Made by a program: the position numbers and the translations under genes
Source of the DNA: Plantibacter flavus
GTDB taxonomy: Bacteria > Actinomycetota > Actinomycetes > Actinomycetales > Microbacteriaceae
Assembly: GCF_900177615.1 (NCBI RefSeq)
Contig: NZ_FXAP01000002.1
Location: forward strand, 1 to 64,000
Reading direction: 5' to 3'
Length of the DNA stretch: 64,000 nt
Notes under the pieces: model-generated
The model's input: only the letters and a program-made list of their open reading frames with translations
Told to the model about the DNA's origin: nothing
The model's database searches: none
Part shown: positions 52,074 to 59,727 of the stretch, piece by piece
How positions within the stretch are numbered: position 1 is the first letter of the stretch
Layout: each line of letters opens with the position of its first letter

Positions 52074-53588
52074 TCACGCGGATGTGTCAGCTCGGCGCCG
52101 AGCCAATACTGCCGCGGTGCCGCCCAGAAGCTCCGGGTAGGCCATCAGATAGACGAGATGCAACCAGGCCAGGTCTGCAACTGTCGCAGGCACCCGCCCG
52201 TTGTGCGCTTCAAGCAGTAGCCCCTGGCGAGGGGTGAGGCCTTGATCGAAGCCGTGGGTAGAGTTCCGAAGCACCCGCAGCCATTCAGACGCAGCATCTA
52301 CTCGCGGGACAGTCACGTTGCCGCCTGCCTTGTCGGGGAGCCGGATACCGTCGCCATCGAGGAGCTCGGCCGCAAAGAAGCCTTCTGCCACAGCGCGCAG
52401 ACCCTCAATGGCACGTTCGGCTCGAGGCAGCAGCACCGTCTGCACGGAGGCTGGCATCCGAAGTCTTATCTTGTCGAGCCGTTCGACGGCAGCCTTCGGC
52501 TTCGTCAGCGCGCTCCAGTTCCACTGTGGGTTCAGCCCGGGTAGCTGATCGAGCACATTGAACATGAGTACTCGACGTGTGTGGTCGTCGCTCGACGTCG
52601 CGAGGGCCTGGCAACTTCGAAATACCTGCGTCAGGGTGATAATCCTCTGCTGCGCACGACCTGGTTCCCACTGCCCGTCCCTTGAATTCACCGCAGGTTC
52701 GGTTGCGTGCGACAGGAGCAGGTCGAGTCGGCTGGCCCACCACCGCAGGGCCTCGCGAAATGCCGATCTCTCAATTGCACCGACCGGGTCGGCTCGGGTT
52801 TCGTTTCCCATGGGCGAGGCCGTGTCGAGAAGGTCGACTGCGAAGCTTCGCCTACCCGGCAGCGACTCTCCGAACACGATCGCGATCGAGCCCCCGATGC
52901 GAGGGATGTTGATTCCCCAGACGTGTGGCGAGAGACTGCTGAATACCGGAGCCAAGAAGGGACCGAGGCCGACCATGTTGTCCGGCATGAGATGGTGCGC
53001 GCTTTGGAAGTGCAGGTCACCACTGCTCGGCTTCGGGGCATCATCAGAGACTCGCAGGAATACTCCCGGCATCTGGAGACGCCCCGCGAGCTCGGTGGAA
53101 CCGCGAACCAGAAACATGCGCGCGTTCGGGAGCGCATTTCGGTGGAGCTCCGGCATCACTGCCGCAGCAACTGCCGGCAGCTCTCCCGCAGTTGGCGTGG
53201 CGCCGATCAGAGCCATTGCTCCGGTGAGCATCGCGGCCGCGTCATGGGGGTACTTTTCGACAAGTTCGGCGCGGAACGCGACAGCTCGCTCCCAGAGGTT
53301 AGTCGTCAGAATCCCGTCGAAGTCGCTGAGCTCGCGAAGCGAGGCGTACGTGGACTCGTCGTCTGGAGATGACTCAGAACCGGCGTCCAATATGCGTATG
53401 AGACGGGGTGGGCGACCCTTAACGGATTCCGCGTTCTGCACGAGCCACCCAGACTCATCGCGCTCGAGCGCCCAACCGGCCATGCCAGCAAGGCCGGCTG
53501 GATTCCCGCCGTACGCCCATGAGGGAATCTGCACGCGGACCTGCGCAGCCCTCAGCGCGGCGATGTCCCCTGCACTCTGAAACTTCAT
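52074..53588 (-). CDS. Unrecognised 504-aa protein
   Basis: A large soluble protein with no family I can name. The C-terminal ~100 residues (SEWLRVLRNSTHGFDQGLTP, VPATVADLAWLHLVYLMAYPE) recall HEPN-like domains found in uncharacterised Abi-like proteins, with an Rx3H (RNSTH) rather than the usual Rx4-6H. It is a single gene that starts at ATG 53588 and converges with the recombinase gene. Confidence 0.55.
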   Translation of the reverse strand: MKFQSAGDIAALRAAQVRVQIPSWAYGGNPAGLAGMAGWALERDESGWLVQNAESVKGRPPRLIRILDAGSESSPDDESTYASLRELSDFDGILTTNLWERAVAFRAELVEKYPHDAAAMLTGAMALIGATPTAGELPAVAAAVMPELHRNALPNARMFLVRGSTELAGRLQMPGVFLRVSDDAPKPSSGDLHFQSAHHLMPDNMVGLGPFLAPVFSSLSPHVWGINIPRIGGSIAIVFGESLPGRRSFAVDLLDTASPMGNETRADPVGAIERSAFREALRWWASRLDLLLSHATEPAVNSRDGQWEPGRAQQRIITLTQVFRSCQALATSSDDHTRRVLMFNVLDQLPGLNPQWNWSALTKPKAAVERLDKIRLRMPASVQTVLLPRAERAIEGLRAVAEGFFAAELLDGDGIRLPDKAGGNVTVPRVDAASEWLRVLRNSTHGFDQGLTPRQGLLLEAHNGRVPATVADLAWLHLVYLMAYPELLGGTAAVLARRRADTSA

Positions 53589-53944
53589 CGATTCCCCACC
53601 TCCCCATCTTGGAGCAGGACGCGGCCGCGGGTCGAACCTCTACGGCGGTGGCCGACGCGTTCCGCCGGACAGCAAGAAACCCCTCCGCCCGGGCGGAGGG
53701 GTTTCTTGTACCGCGCCTCGATGCTCACGCGGGAGCTCCACCGTAAGAGGGTGACTCACTCCAAGCGCTCGCGTGCGATTCAGTAGTAGTACCGCTCGAG
53801 GTAGTACCTACCGTACAGGAGCGAACATCGAAAATGGTTCTAAATCGCGATGTATGCAACCCGTCACCCTACGCTAGCGCAACCCATTAATGATATCCTC
53901 GTAGTTCACAGTCTACGCCTTCGTTTCGAGAAATAGGAGTCCCG
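53589..53944. other. Regulatory intergenic region before the winged-helix gene
   Basis: About 355 bp. It contains a perfect palindromic terminator (53673-53708). It also has two direct copies of GTAGTACC between about 53784 and 53810 (with a further TACCGTAC) and an AT-richer segment around ATTAATGATATCCT (about 53887-53900) that could include the promoter of the gene at 53945. Confidence 0.5.
53673..53708. terminator. Perfect 36-bp palindromic terminator
   Basis: CAAGAAACCCCTCCGCCC followed directly by its exact reverse complement, 18-bp arms with no mismatch. Sequences of this type (CCCCTCC...GGAGGGG with TTTCTT) are usual actinobacterial bidirectional terminators. Its neighbours are the promoter regions of two divergent genes, so it probably insulates them, or it is a relic of a former gene end. 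Confidence 0.7.
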
Positions 53945-54727
53945 ATGTCTCACGCGCAGAAGAGAGCGTTCGAAGCGGCCAAGCTTGCCCAGCAGCGACG
54001 AGAAGGCATGGGGGGGCCGTTTCGCGACGCGTTCTTCAAGTCACGCGATGCTGCTGGGATCGTCACGCATCCTCTGGCAAGCCTCTTGAGCAACAGCAGC
54101 GGGACAGGCGGCGGCGGTCGCGGTGGAAAGACGCGCCTCCTGCTCTACGTGAGCCTGCTGTGGGTCGCCGCGGGCGGAGATCACACATCGCACAGACCCG
54201 CATCGTTCTGGGCTGCACTCCTTGGCCTCGAGGATCCGGACGGTGCGGGCAGTCGCGTCATCCGCAGCAGCTGGCAGGAACTCGAAAAGCGCAACTTCGT
54301 CGCCAGTGAACCCGGCGTTGCGTCCGGGGACGTGCGGACCATTCGCGCGCTCCGCGAAGATCACTCCGGTGCGAAGTACACGATCCCCACAGGCCAGTCC
54401 GGCGACACCTACCGACGCATCCCAGAACTGGCATGGCGGATGCTCTTCCACTCCTCCGAGCTCAGCGGCCCAGGGCTCGTGATGTACCTCATCTCTCTCC
54501 GAACTCACGGGCAGGCCAGCGGCGGTGAAATGACCTTCCCGCGCAACTACATCGCCACGGAGTACGGCATCAGCGATTCCACACGGAAGGCCGGCCTCCG
54601 CAACCTTGTCGAGATAGGAGTACTCGTCCACGAAGGAACCAGCAAGGAAACCGGCGCGACCGCAACGCGTCTCCGCGGACGCAACGTCTACACGCTGACC
54701 CCGATCTACGCGCCGCCGGCACCATGA
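53945..54727 (+). CDS. Protein with two winged-helix-like regions, possible replication or regulatory protein
   Basis: A 260-residue protein. A first helical DNA-binding-like region (KTRLLLYVSLLWVA through GSRVIRSSWQELEKRNFV) and a second (PGLVMYLISLRTHGQ through NYIATEYGISDSTRKAGLRNL) resemble the two winged helices of some plasmid initiators and element regulators. AGGAG precedes the ATG. Direct repeats upstream could be binding sites. Assignment as an initiator is a guess. Confidence 0.6.
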   Translation: MSHAQKRAFEAAKLAQQRREGMGGPFRDAFFKSRDAAGIVTHPLASLLSNSSGTGGGGRGGKTRLLLYVSLLWVAAGGDHTSHRPASFWAALLGLEDPDGAGSRVIRSSWQELEKRNFVASEPGVASGDVRTIRALREDHSGAKYTIPTGQSGDTYRRIPELAWRMLFHSSELSGPGLVMYLISLRTHGQASGGEMTFPRNYIATEYGISDSTRKAGLRNLVEIGVLVHEGTSKETGATATRLRGRNVYTLTPIYAPPAP

Positions 54728-54813
54728 TCTGTGGAGCATCGAGATCCGGCCATCCACACCGAGGGGGCATGACGACGGTTTCATGCTCTACGGCGCGCTC
54801 TCAGCTGGGGTAG

Positions 54814-54878
<65 letters not shown>

Positions 54879-54988
54879 TGCACTGCGGCTGATCGTCGAC
54901 GGCCGCCAAGAACGATCGCTTACGACACAGCGGCCTCGGGCTCAAAAGAGCTTGGCGCTAGTTGACGGAGTCACGCTACGCTCACGCT

Positions 54989-55930
54989 GTGAATGCTGAG
55001 CACGTTTCCCGCCGTGTGGCAGTCGATCGAGAGCAGTCGCGCCCATGGGTGGAGGTGGCACAGTCTGCCCGAATTCTGCGCGATCTACTGGACGAGACGC
55101 CACCGGCTATCGATGGCTCGCCGTTCAGCGTGATCGATGAGGAACTGCCACAGTCATGTGAAAAATGGTGCCGTTCTTATCTGTCCTCAGCACTCGAACA
55201 CCTCGGCATGTGGGCGGACTATGTCGCGCCGATGAATTTACACCCTGACTCGGCCGTGCGTCACGATGCACGCCCGGTTCAGACGCTTGCGCGTGCGGCG
55301 CTCGAGTCCGCGTCTCAGGCTGTTTGGATTATGGCGTCGCGCGATCCTAGCGAGGTGCTGCGGCGGCATCTGTCGCTCGTTCTCGCGGATTGGGCGGAGC
55401 AGCGGAAAGCCGAGGTCGACCTGGAGCGGAAAGCGGACCTCAAGAAGCAGCGGCTCGATCTGCTTGACGTTCTTGAGAGCCATGGCGTCAAAGTCGATGA
55501 ACCGTCCTACCTGACGCTTGTCACGACGGCAGCGCACGAGGTGCGGACCAATCTCTCTGACGGCGACCTGGGCGACCCGGCGCAAGTCGAGCGCTTGTGG
55601 CGCACAGCCGCTGGCTCAGCGCACGGAAAGATGTGGCCATCGCTCGCGCTGCGAGTCTCCGTTGAGATTGACGGACAGTCATTCTCGTTCCCAGACGCAG
55701 ACGCGATGTCCTCCATCCTCGTGCTCGCGAACAGAGTCACGCAATACGGCGTACTCCGGTTCATCGACTACGCGGGCCACGAGCCGCAACTTGCGGAACT
55801 TCTCCGAGCGGCCTCTCTCCGCTTGTACGCGCGCATTCCAAAGGTAGAGGGAGCACCCGAGCGACTAGAGGATGTTCCGGGATACCCGGCCACCGAAACC
55901 AAATCCGCTACTTCCCAGAAGGACCGCTAG
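54989..55930 (+). CDS. Unrecognised 313-aa protein
   Basis: A soluble helical protein with no family recognised. Features include ALEHLGMWADYVAPMNLHPD, LARAALESASQAVWIMASRD, and a basic segment ERKADLKKQRLDLLDVLESHG. The repeated hydrophobic-helical pattern with AGSAHGKMW (SAHG) resembles uncharacterised HEPN-like or AbiV-type helical proteins, without a clear match. The start is uncertain: GTG 54989 or TTG 54962. Confidence 0.55.
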   Translation: MNAEHVSRRVAVDREQSRPWVEVAQSARILRDLLDETPPAIDGSPFSVIDEELPQSCEKWCRSYLSSALEHLGMWADYVAPMNLHPDSAVRHDARPVQTLARAALESASQAVWIMASRDPSEVLRRHLSLVLADWAEQRKAEVDLERKADLKKQRLDLLDVLESHGVKVDEPSYLTLVTTAAHEVRTNLSDGDLGDPAQVERLWRTAAGSAHGKMWPSLALRVSVEIDGQSFSFPDADAMSSILVLANRVTQYGVLRFIDYAGHEPQLAELLRAASLRLYARIPKVEGAPERLEDVPGYPATETKSATSQKDR

Positions 55931-55968
55931 CGATCAGACCGTCGCACCTTTTCGAGAACGATCGCTTG

Positions 55969-56667
55969 TTACAGTCCGGAAATTTGGTTGATGATGAGCG
56001 CCGTCGCCGCGGCCGCCCAGGTCTTGACGCCGCTCATCGCTCCGCCACGGGCTGAATCCACGACTTCACCGAGGACGCCATTAACACCGTGAAGGGCTCG
56101 TTTAACCGCATGCGGCTTGTCGGATTCTGTGGCGACTCGTGCCGCATCTTCGAGTGCGTCATCGACTTCTGCAAGCTGGGCGGGAGCAAGCACGTCACGA
56201 GGAATGCCTCCGCGAATCTCCTCAATCGAAGCCACAACGTCAGGGAATGCCGCCATCTGATTCGTGAGGCGCAGGGAGTTCCTGTCTCCTACCGCGAACT
56301 GGTTGACACCGCCGTTCACAACGATGCTCGGCTGCGCGAAACGCCGATCTACGTGACGTTTCTCGACCAGGTGCGCACTCCAATGGTCGTCGCCGTCGCC
56401 GAAGGGGTCCTTATTGAACTCGTAACGATCAATGAGGTACTCGATCACACCACCACGGGGGTCATCTCGCTCGACGAGGTCTCCTTCTTGAGCAGGTGCC
56501 TTAGGCGAAAACACCGCAACGCGGTCAGTGAACAACACCTCGATCTTGAATGGTGGCCGACGCGAGTCCTTCGGTCGGACAACGACTTCCTCGCCCTCGA
56601 AGTTCTCAAAAAAACCGCTCACGTCTCGTATCCCCGGAACGCGCTCAATCTCACTGTCGGTCGCCAT
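55969..56667 (-). CDS. Unrecognised 232-aa protein with C-terminal hydrophobic tail
   Basis: The N-terminal part is beta-rich (EEVVVRPKDSRRPPFKIEVL, DRVAVFSPKAPAQEGDLVER). The middle PSIVVNGGVNQFAVGDRNSL looks like a short beta-repeat seen in element-encoded effector-type proteins. The end (TWAAAATALIINQISGL) is a possible membrane tail. ATG 56667 was chosen over ATG 56721. Last gene of the minus-strand small-gene run. Confidence 0.55.
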   Translation of the reverse strand: MATDSEIERVPGIRDVSGFFENFEGEEVVVRPKDSRRPPFKIEVLFTDRVAVFSPKAPAQEGDLVERDDPRGGVIEYLIDRYEFNKDPFGDGDDHWSAHLVEKRHVDRRFAQPSIVVNGGVNQFAVGDRNSLRLTNQMAAFPDVVASIEEIRGGIPRDVLAPAQLAEVDDALEDAARVATESDKPHAVKRALHGVNGVLGEVVDSARGGAMSGVKTWAAAATALIINQISGL

Positions 56668-56961
56668 GCCTTGCAGCCTAAAGGACGGAACCGGCGGCGC
56701 CGACCCTGTCCGGCTACTCATGGTGCCGCTGTTCTTGCTCGATCAGTTTCAGGGAGGCGGCACCTCGATCCAGTTCGAATTGCCGTGATCGGCGAAGTTC
56801 TGCACCGCCTCGTAGGAGTGCTGTTGAGCGTGCCGCGGTGCCGCAAACAACCGTCCGCGGATCACCCATCTCGTTGTCAGAGGCAGCCCTCCTGAAAGTG
56901 AGCAGAGCCTGGGGAGGACACGCTGCGCCCGATCGGCGGTGTAGGCGGGCGCGGATGCGTT

Positions 56962-57501
56962 CTATCCCAAGAGAAGTTGCGCGGCGCCAGCCACAATGCC
57001 CGGGAACCCGAATACGGCGGCATAGGTCGAGAAAACGACCGCTGCACCCTGAAACTTCCGCTTGCTCGCGGCAGCGCTTTCATCCGCGTCAGTGACGTTT
57101 TCAGCGAATGCCGCCATCAGCTCTTTCACGATACCCAGTACTCCGCCGATCACAATGAACGTCACCGCAGGCACCGGGTTCTCGCTCGTAACGGCCACGA
57201 ACCATAGAGAGGCAGCGACACCCACGACGATCACGGTGACCGTGACTGGGTTTCGGATCAGCTTCAGCACGATGGAGCTTTCCCTAGCCGGCGTCGCCGG
57301 CGGAGCGGTTGCCATCGACTGCCTCTGGTTCGTGTCCAACTCGACGGCCGTCATGAATTGTTCGGCCGCGGCCTGCAACTCTGGCGACAGGGTGCCTGCC
57401 GCAGCCTCCAAGAGGATGTCACCACCCATCTGAGCCTGCGCTGCCGTCAAGCCTGCCGAGTTTCTGTCGGCCGGTAGCAACTCATGGTTGTCGTGTGTCA
57501 T
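56962..57501 (-). CDS. Two-helix membrane protein downstream of the truncated Lsr2
   Basis: A 179-residue protein. A disordered N-terminal half of about 75 residues precedes two hydrophobic helices (VTVTVIVVGVAASLWFVAV, VTFIVIGGVLGIV), a charged linker and a third hydrophobic segment (VVFSTYAAVFGFPGIVAGAA). Its start overlaps the Lsr2 fragment gene by 20 bp, so it is probably translated from the same transcript. No family recognised. Confidence 0.55.
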   Translation of the reverse strand: MTHDNHELLPADRNSAGLTAAQAQMGGDILLEAAAGTLSPELQAAAEQFMTAVELDTNQRQSMATAPPATPARESSIVLKLIRNPVTVTVIVVGVAASLWFVAVTSENPVPAVTFIVIGGVLGIVKELMAAFAENVTDADESAAASKRKFQGAAVVFSTYAAVFGFPGIVAGAAQLLLG

Positions 57502-57781
57502 TTGATTCCCCCATCATTGTCGAGCCGACCCCCGGCCCGTCCTCGTGCTTTTGTTTGCGGCGCCGACGCTTGCCGGGTGGAACAAGACGACGCCCCGCTT
57601 CAATGAACGGGCGCAGCACCTCCCGCAGCCTCTCCGCGTTGTCGTCGCTGAGATCAACCTCGAAGTTACGCCCGTCGACGCCGAACTGGATCGTCTCACC
57701 CCCCCCCCCCCCCCCCCCCCCCCGCTCGAGCTCTGTACCGTCAAGATCATCGACGAGCGTAATAGTCGTCCGCTGTGCCAT
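57482..57781 (-). CDS. Lsr2-family N-terminal domain, lacking the DNA-binding domain and carrying a poly-glycine insert
   Basis: A 99-residue protein. Residues 1-20 (MAQRTTITLVDDLDGTELER) and the stretch ETIQFGVDGRNFEVDLSDDN, then AERLREVLRPFIEAGRRL, match the Lsr2 dimerisation domain. Between them are eight glycines from a 25-nt G run on the coding strand (57723-57699). After residue 75 the protein turns into a basic tail (GKRRRRKQKHEDGPG) and stops; the Lsr2 C-terminal DNA-binding domain (RGR AT-hook region) is absent. Lsr2 bridges and silences AT-rich foreign DNA; a dimerisation-only form could poison the host Lsr2. Any +/-1 change in the tract shifts the frame. Confidence 0.8.
   Translation of the reverse strand: MAQRTTITLVDDLDGTELERGGGGGGGGETIQFGVDGRNFEVDLSDDNAERLREVLRPFIEAGRRLVPPGKRRRRKQKHEDGPGVGSTMMGESNDTRQP
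57699..57723 (+). repeat. 25-nt poly-C tract inside the Lsr2-like gene
   Basis: Twenty-five consecutive C (G on the coding strand), in frame as read and giving eight Gly codons. Tracts this long slip readily during replication and are classical phase-variation switches, although sequencing error is also possible. Confidence 0.9.
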
Positions 57782-57897
57782 GGCCCAGTGTGCCAGCAAC
57801 CCTGAATGCCAGCGCAGCGGGATTGTGGCGAGTCAGGCGCCAGCGTCAATAGAGGCCCTGTCGTCGCCCAGCGACGCAACGGCCGTGAACGTTCCTC

Positions 57898-58170
57898 CTA
57901 CCGGTTTCGGCCGTTGTCGAGGTTCTGCTCCGGGGCTCGGCCTCCGGGGGCAGTGGTGGGCGGGGTGGGCGCAGCATTTCGCTGGGTGCCGGGTGCGGTT
58001 GGGAAGCTCAGCCGGCGGAGCTCGGCCAGGCGTTGCAGCACCGTGCCGTCGAGGATCGAGAAGCCGAGTCCGACCGCGCCGCCGAGCGCCGTCAGCAGCT
58101 CGATCCGGGACGTGTTGAACCGGCTGATGCGGCCCGCCCAGCGGTCGAACGTGTCTGCCGTTGGTTCCAT
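57898..58170 (-). CDS. Small unrecognised 90-aa protein
   Basis: Contains one moderately hydrophobic segment (IELLTALGGAVGLGFSILDG) after a helical start and a proline-rich tail. It sits between the zinc-ribbon-like gene and the Lsr2 fragment on the same strand, probably in the same operon. Family unknown. Confidence 0.5.
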   Translation of the reverse strand: MEPTADTFDRWAGRISRFNTSRIELLTALGGAVGLGFSILDGTVLQRLAELRRLSFPTAPGTQRNAAPTPPTTAPGGRAPEQNLDNGRNR

Positions 58171-58208
58171 GCCATTACCCCCGCCACCAGTCTCCTGCAG
58201 GCGCCCGA

Positions 58209-58529
58209 CTAGCGGGTGCGACGGCCGAGCGTCGGTAGTCCGCCGCGTAAGACTTCAGCTCCCTCGGTCGCATAGATACGTCGGTCGAGTCGATCGGGCG
58301 CGTCGGTGCCGCTCTTGCGCGGTTGCGTCCCGCCAACCTCGGATGCTGCCTGCAGCTCATCGTCGCCCTCGCGCTGAGTGGCTGGTGCGGGACGGCTCTG
58401 CGGTGTCGGCTCCGGCGGCGCGCAGCGCTCTCCCGAGGCCGTTGTATGGATCGACTGCCGCCCGTTGGCTTGGAGCGCGTGGGACTCGCCACACTGTTTG
58501 CAGATCGCGAACTCTGGCCCCACGGTCAT
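58209..58529 (-). CDS. Small protein with CxxC zinc-ribbon-like start
   Basis: A 106-residue protein. The N-terminus AICKQCGESHALQANG carries a CxxC half-ribbon; a second Cys lies at SGERCAPPEP. The rest is low-complexity and charged. ATG overlaps the stop of the upstream membrane gene (58526-58529). Likely an accessory protein of the element. Confidence 0.55.
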   Translation of the reverse strand: MTVGPEFAICKQCGESHALQANGRQSIHTTASGERCAPPEPTPQSRPAPATQREGDDELQAASEVGGTQPRKSGTDAPDRLDRRIYATEGAEVLRGGLPTLGRRTR

Positions 58530-58933
58530 GCCCCTTCGCCGGCCCGCTTCTTGACCAACTGCAGGTATTGCCAGTAGCTGTAACACATCATGCCTAAAGC
58601 GATCGCTAGGGCCACGAAGTACTCGATGATCTGGAACGCGGTGAGGGGCGCAGCTCCTTGTAAGTGCATGAGCAGGAGCACGCCGAGGAAGACCACCGCG
58701 AGATACAACCAACGAAAAGCTCCGTGCTCGCTGAGCGCATACTTCCTGGCCGTCAGCAGATTCAGGGTGCTCGTGAGGTTTTTTCCAGCTGTGCTCGTCT
58801 CGTTGACACGTTCAAGATGCGAGATGGTTGCTTTGATTCGTGCGTCGAGCGGCATGGCGAGAAGGAACGGCACGAGTGCCACGCCCAGCCCGGCCAGACC
58901 GGTAACGACCGCTTCCCATGGAAATTCATTCAC
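58526..58933 (-). CDS. Four-helix membrane protein, first gene of the small-gene operon
   Basis: A 135-residue protein. Hydrophobic helices are around 8-28 (AVVTGLAGLGVALVPFLLAM), 74-92 (WLYLAVVFLGVLLLMHL) and 100-122 (FQIIEYFVALAIALGMMCYSYW). A cytoplasmic linker LERVNETSTAGKNLTSTLNLL separates the first two. Unknown family. It begins the minus-strand run that leads to the Lsr2 fragment. Confidence 0.6.
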   Translation of the reverse strand: MNEFPWEAVVTGLAGLGVALVPFLLAMPLDARIKATISHLERVNETSTAGKNLTSTLNLLTARKYALSEHGAFRWLYLAVVFLGVLLLMHLQGAAPLTAFQIIEYFVALAIALGMMCYSYWQYLQLVKKRAGEGA

Positions 58934-59028
58934 ATCGTGAGCGTAGATGTTGGAGGCCAGGTTCGCGGCGCGGCAGGCGAGTTTTCGAGGGTCGTCTACC
59001 TGTGGATAACTCCCCCGGAATACGGCCG

Positions 59029-59042
59029 ATAATATTTATTAT
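59029..59042. other. AT-only palindrome at the right edge of the accessory segment
   Basis: ATAATATTTATTAT, a 14-bp A/T-only inverted repeat with a 2-bp centre, in otherwise about 70 % GC DNA. It lies between the last accessory gene and the core-like response regulator. Possible roles are the -10 region of the small-gene operon, an attachment site or an Lsr2-favoured site. Confidence 0.4.
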
Positions 59043-59067
59043 GTCGTTCGCATTCGACGCCTACAGC

Positions 59068-59727
59068 TCACCGCGGGTCGACGAGCCCCGCACGGATCCC
59101 CCAGAGCACGGCCTGGAGGCGGTCACGCGCTCCCGTCTTCTGCAGCAGACCGGCCAGGTGGTACTTCACCGTGGTGGGTTCGACGAACAGGCGGTCGGCG
59201 ATCTCCGCGTTGGAGAGTCCCTGCGCCAGGAGGTCAAGGACCTCGAACTCGCGGTCGGTGAGCGGCGACTCCGCCGGTGCGGTCGCGACCGGAGCCTCGC
59301 GCCGGCGCTCCGAGAACTCGCGGAGGATGCGACGGGTGAGGCGTTGGTCGAGCGTCCCTTCCCCCGCTGCAACGGAACGGATCGCGGCGAGCAGCGTCGC
59401 CTCGTCCGCGCCCTTCAGCAGGAAGCCGGCCGCACCGGCCTCGAGGGCGGCGAACACGTCCGCGTCGACGTCGAAGGTCGTGAGGATGAGGACGTCGGCG
59501 TCGAGTTCCGGGTCCGCCGTGATCGTGCGGGTCGCCGCGATCCCGTCCGTGCCCGGCATCCGGATGTCCATGCAGATCAGGTCCGGACGCAGCTCCTTCG
59601 CCAACCGCACCGCGTCGGCGCCGTCGATCGCCTCGCCCACCACCTCGATGTCAGGCTCGGCACCGAGGATCACCGAGAGGCCGGCGCGGACGACCGCCTG
59701 GTCGTCGGCGATGAGGAGGCGGATCAT
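59068..59727 (-). CDS. NarL/LiaR-type response regulator
   Basis: A 219-residue regulator. The receiver domain has an Asp in LICMDIRMPG and a Lys in FLLKGAD; the LuxR HTH is LTDREFEVLDLLAQGLSNAEIADRLFV. The start overlaps the kinase stop by 4 bp. Last gene of a five-gene run with kinase, hydrolase and ABC exporter. Confidence 0.9.
   Translation of the reverse strand: MIRLLIADDQAVVRAGLSVILGAEPDIEVVGEAIDGADAVRLAKELRPDLICMDIRMPGTDGIAATRTITADPELDADVLILTTFDVDADVFAALEAGAAGFLLKGADEATLLAAIRSVAAGEGTLDQRLTRRILREFSERRREAPVATAPAESPLTDREFEVLDLLAQGLSNAEIADRLFVEPTTVKYHLAGLLQKTGARDRLQAVLWGIRAGLVDPR

Noticed and set aside
53615-53660. tRNA-like T-arm (GGTTCGA on the minus strand) next to a terminator
   Set aside because: The flanking bases do not pair into a T stem, and no acceptor, D or anticodon arms could be fitted.
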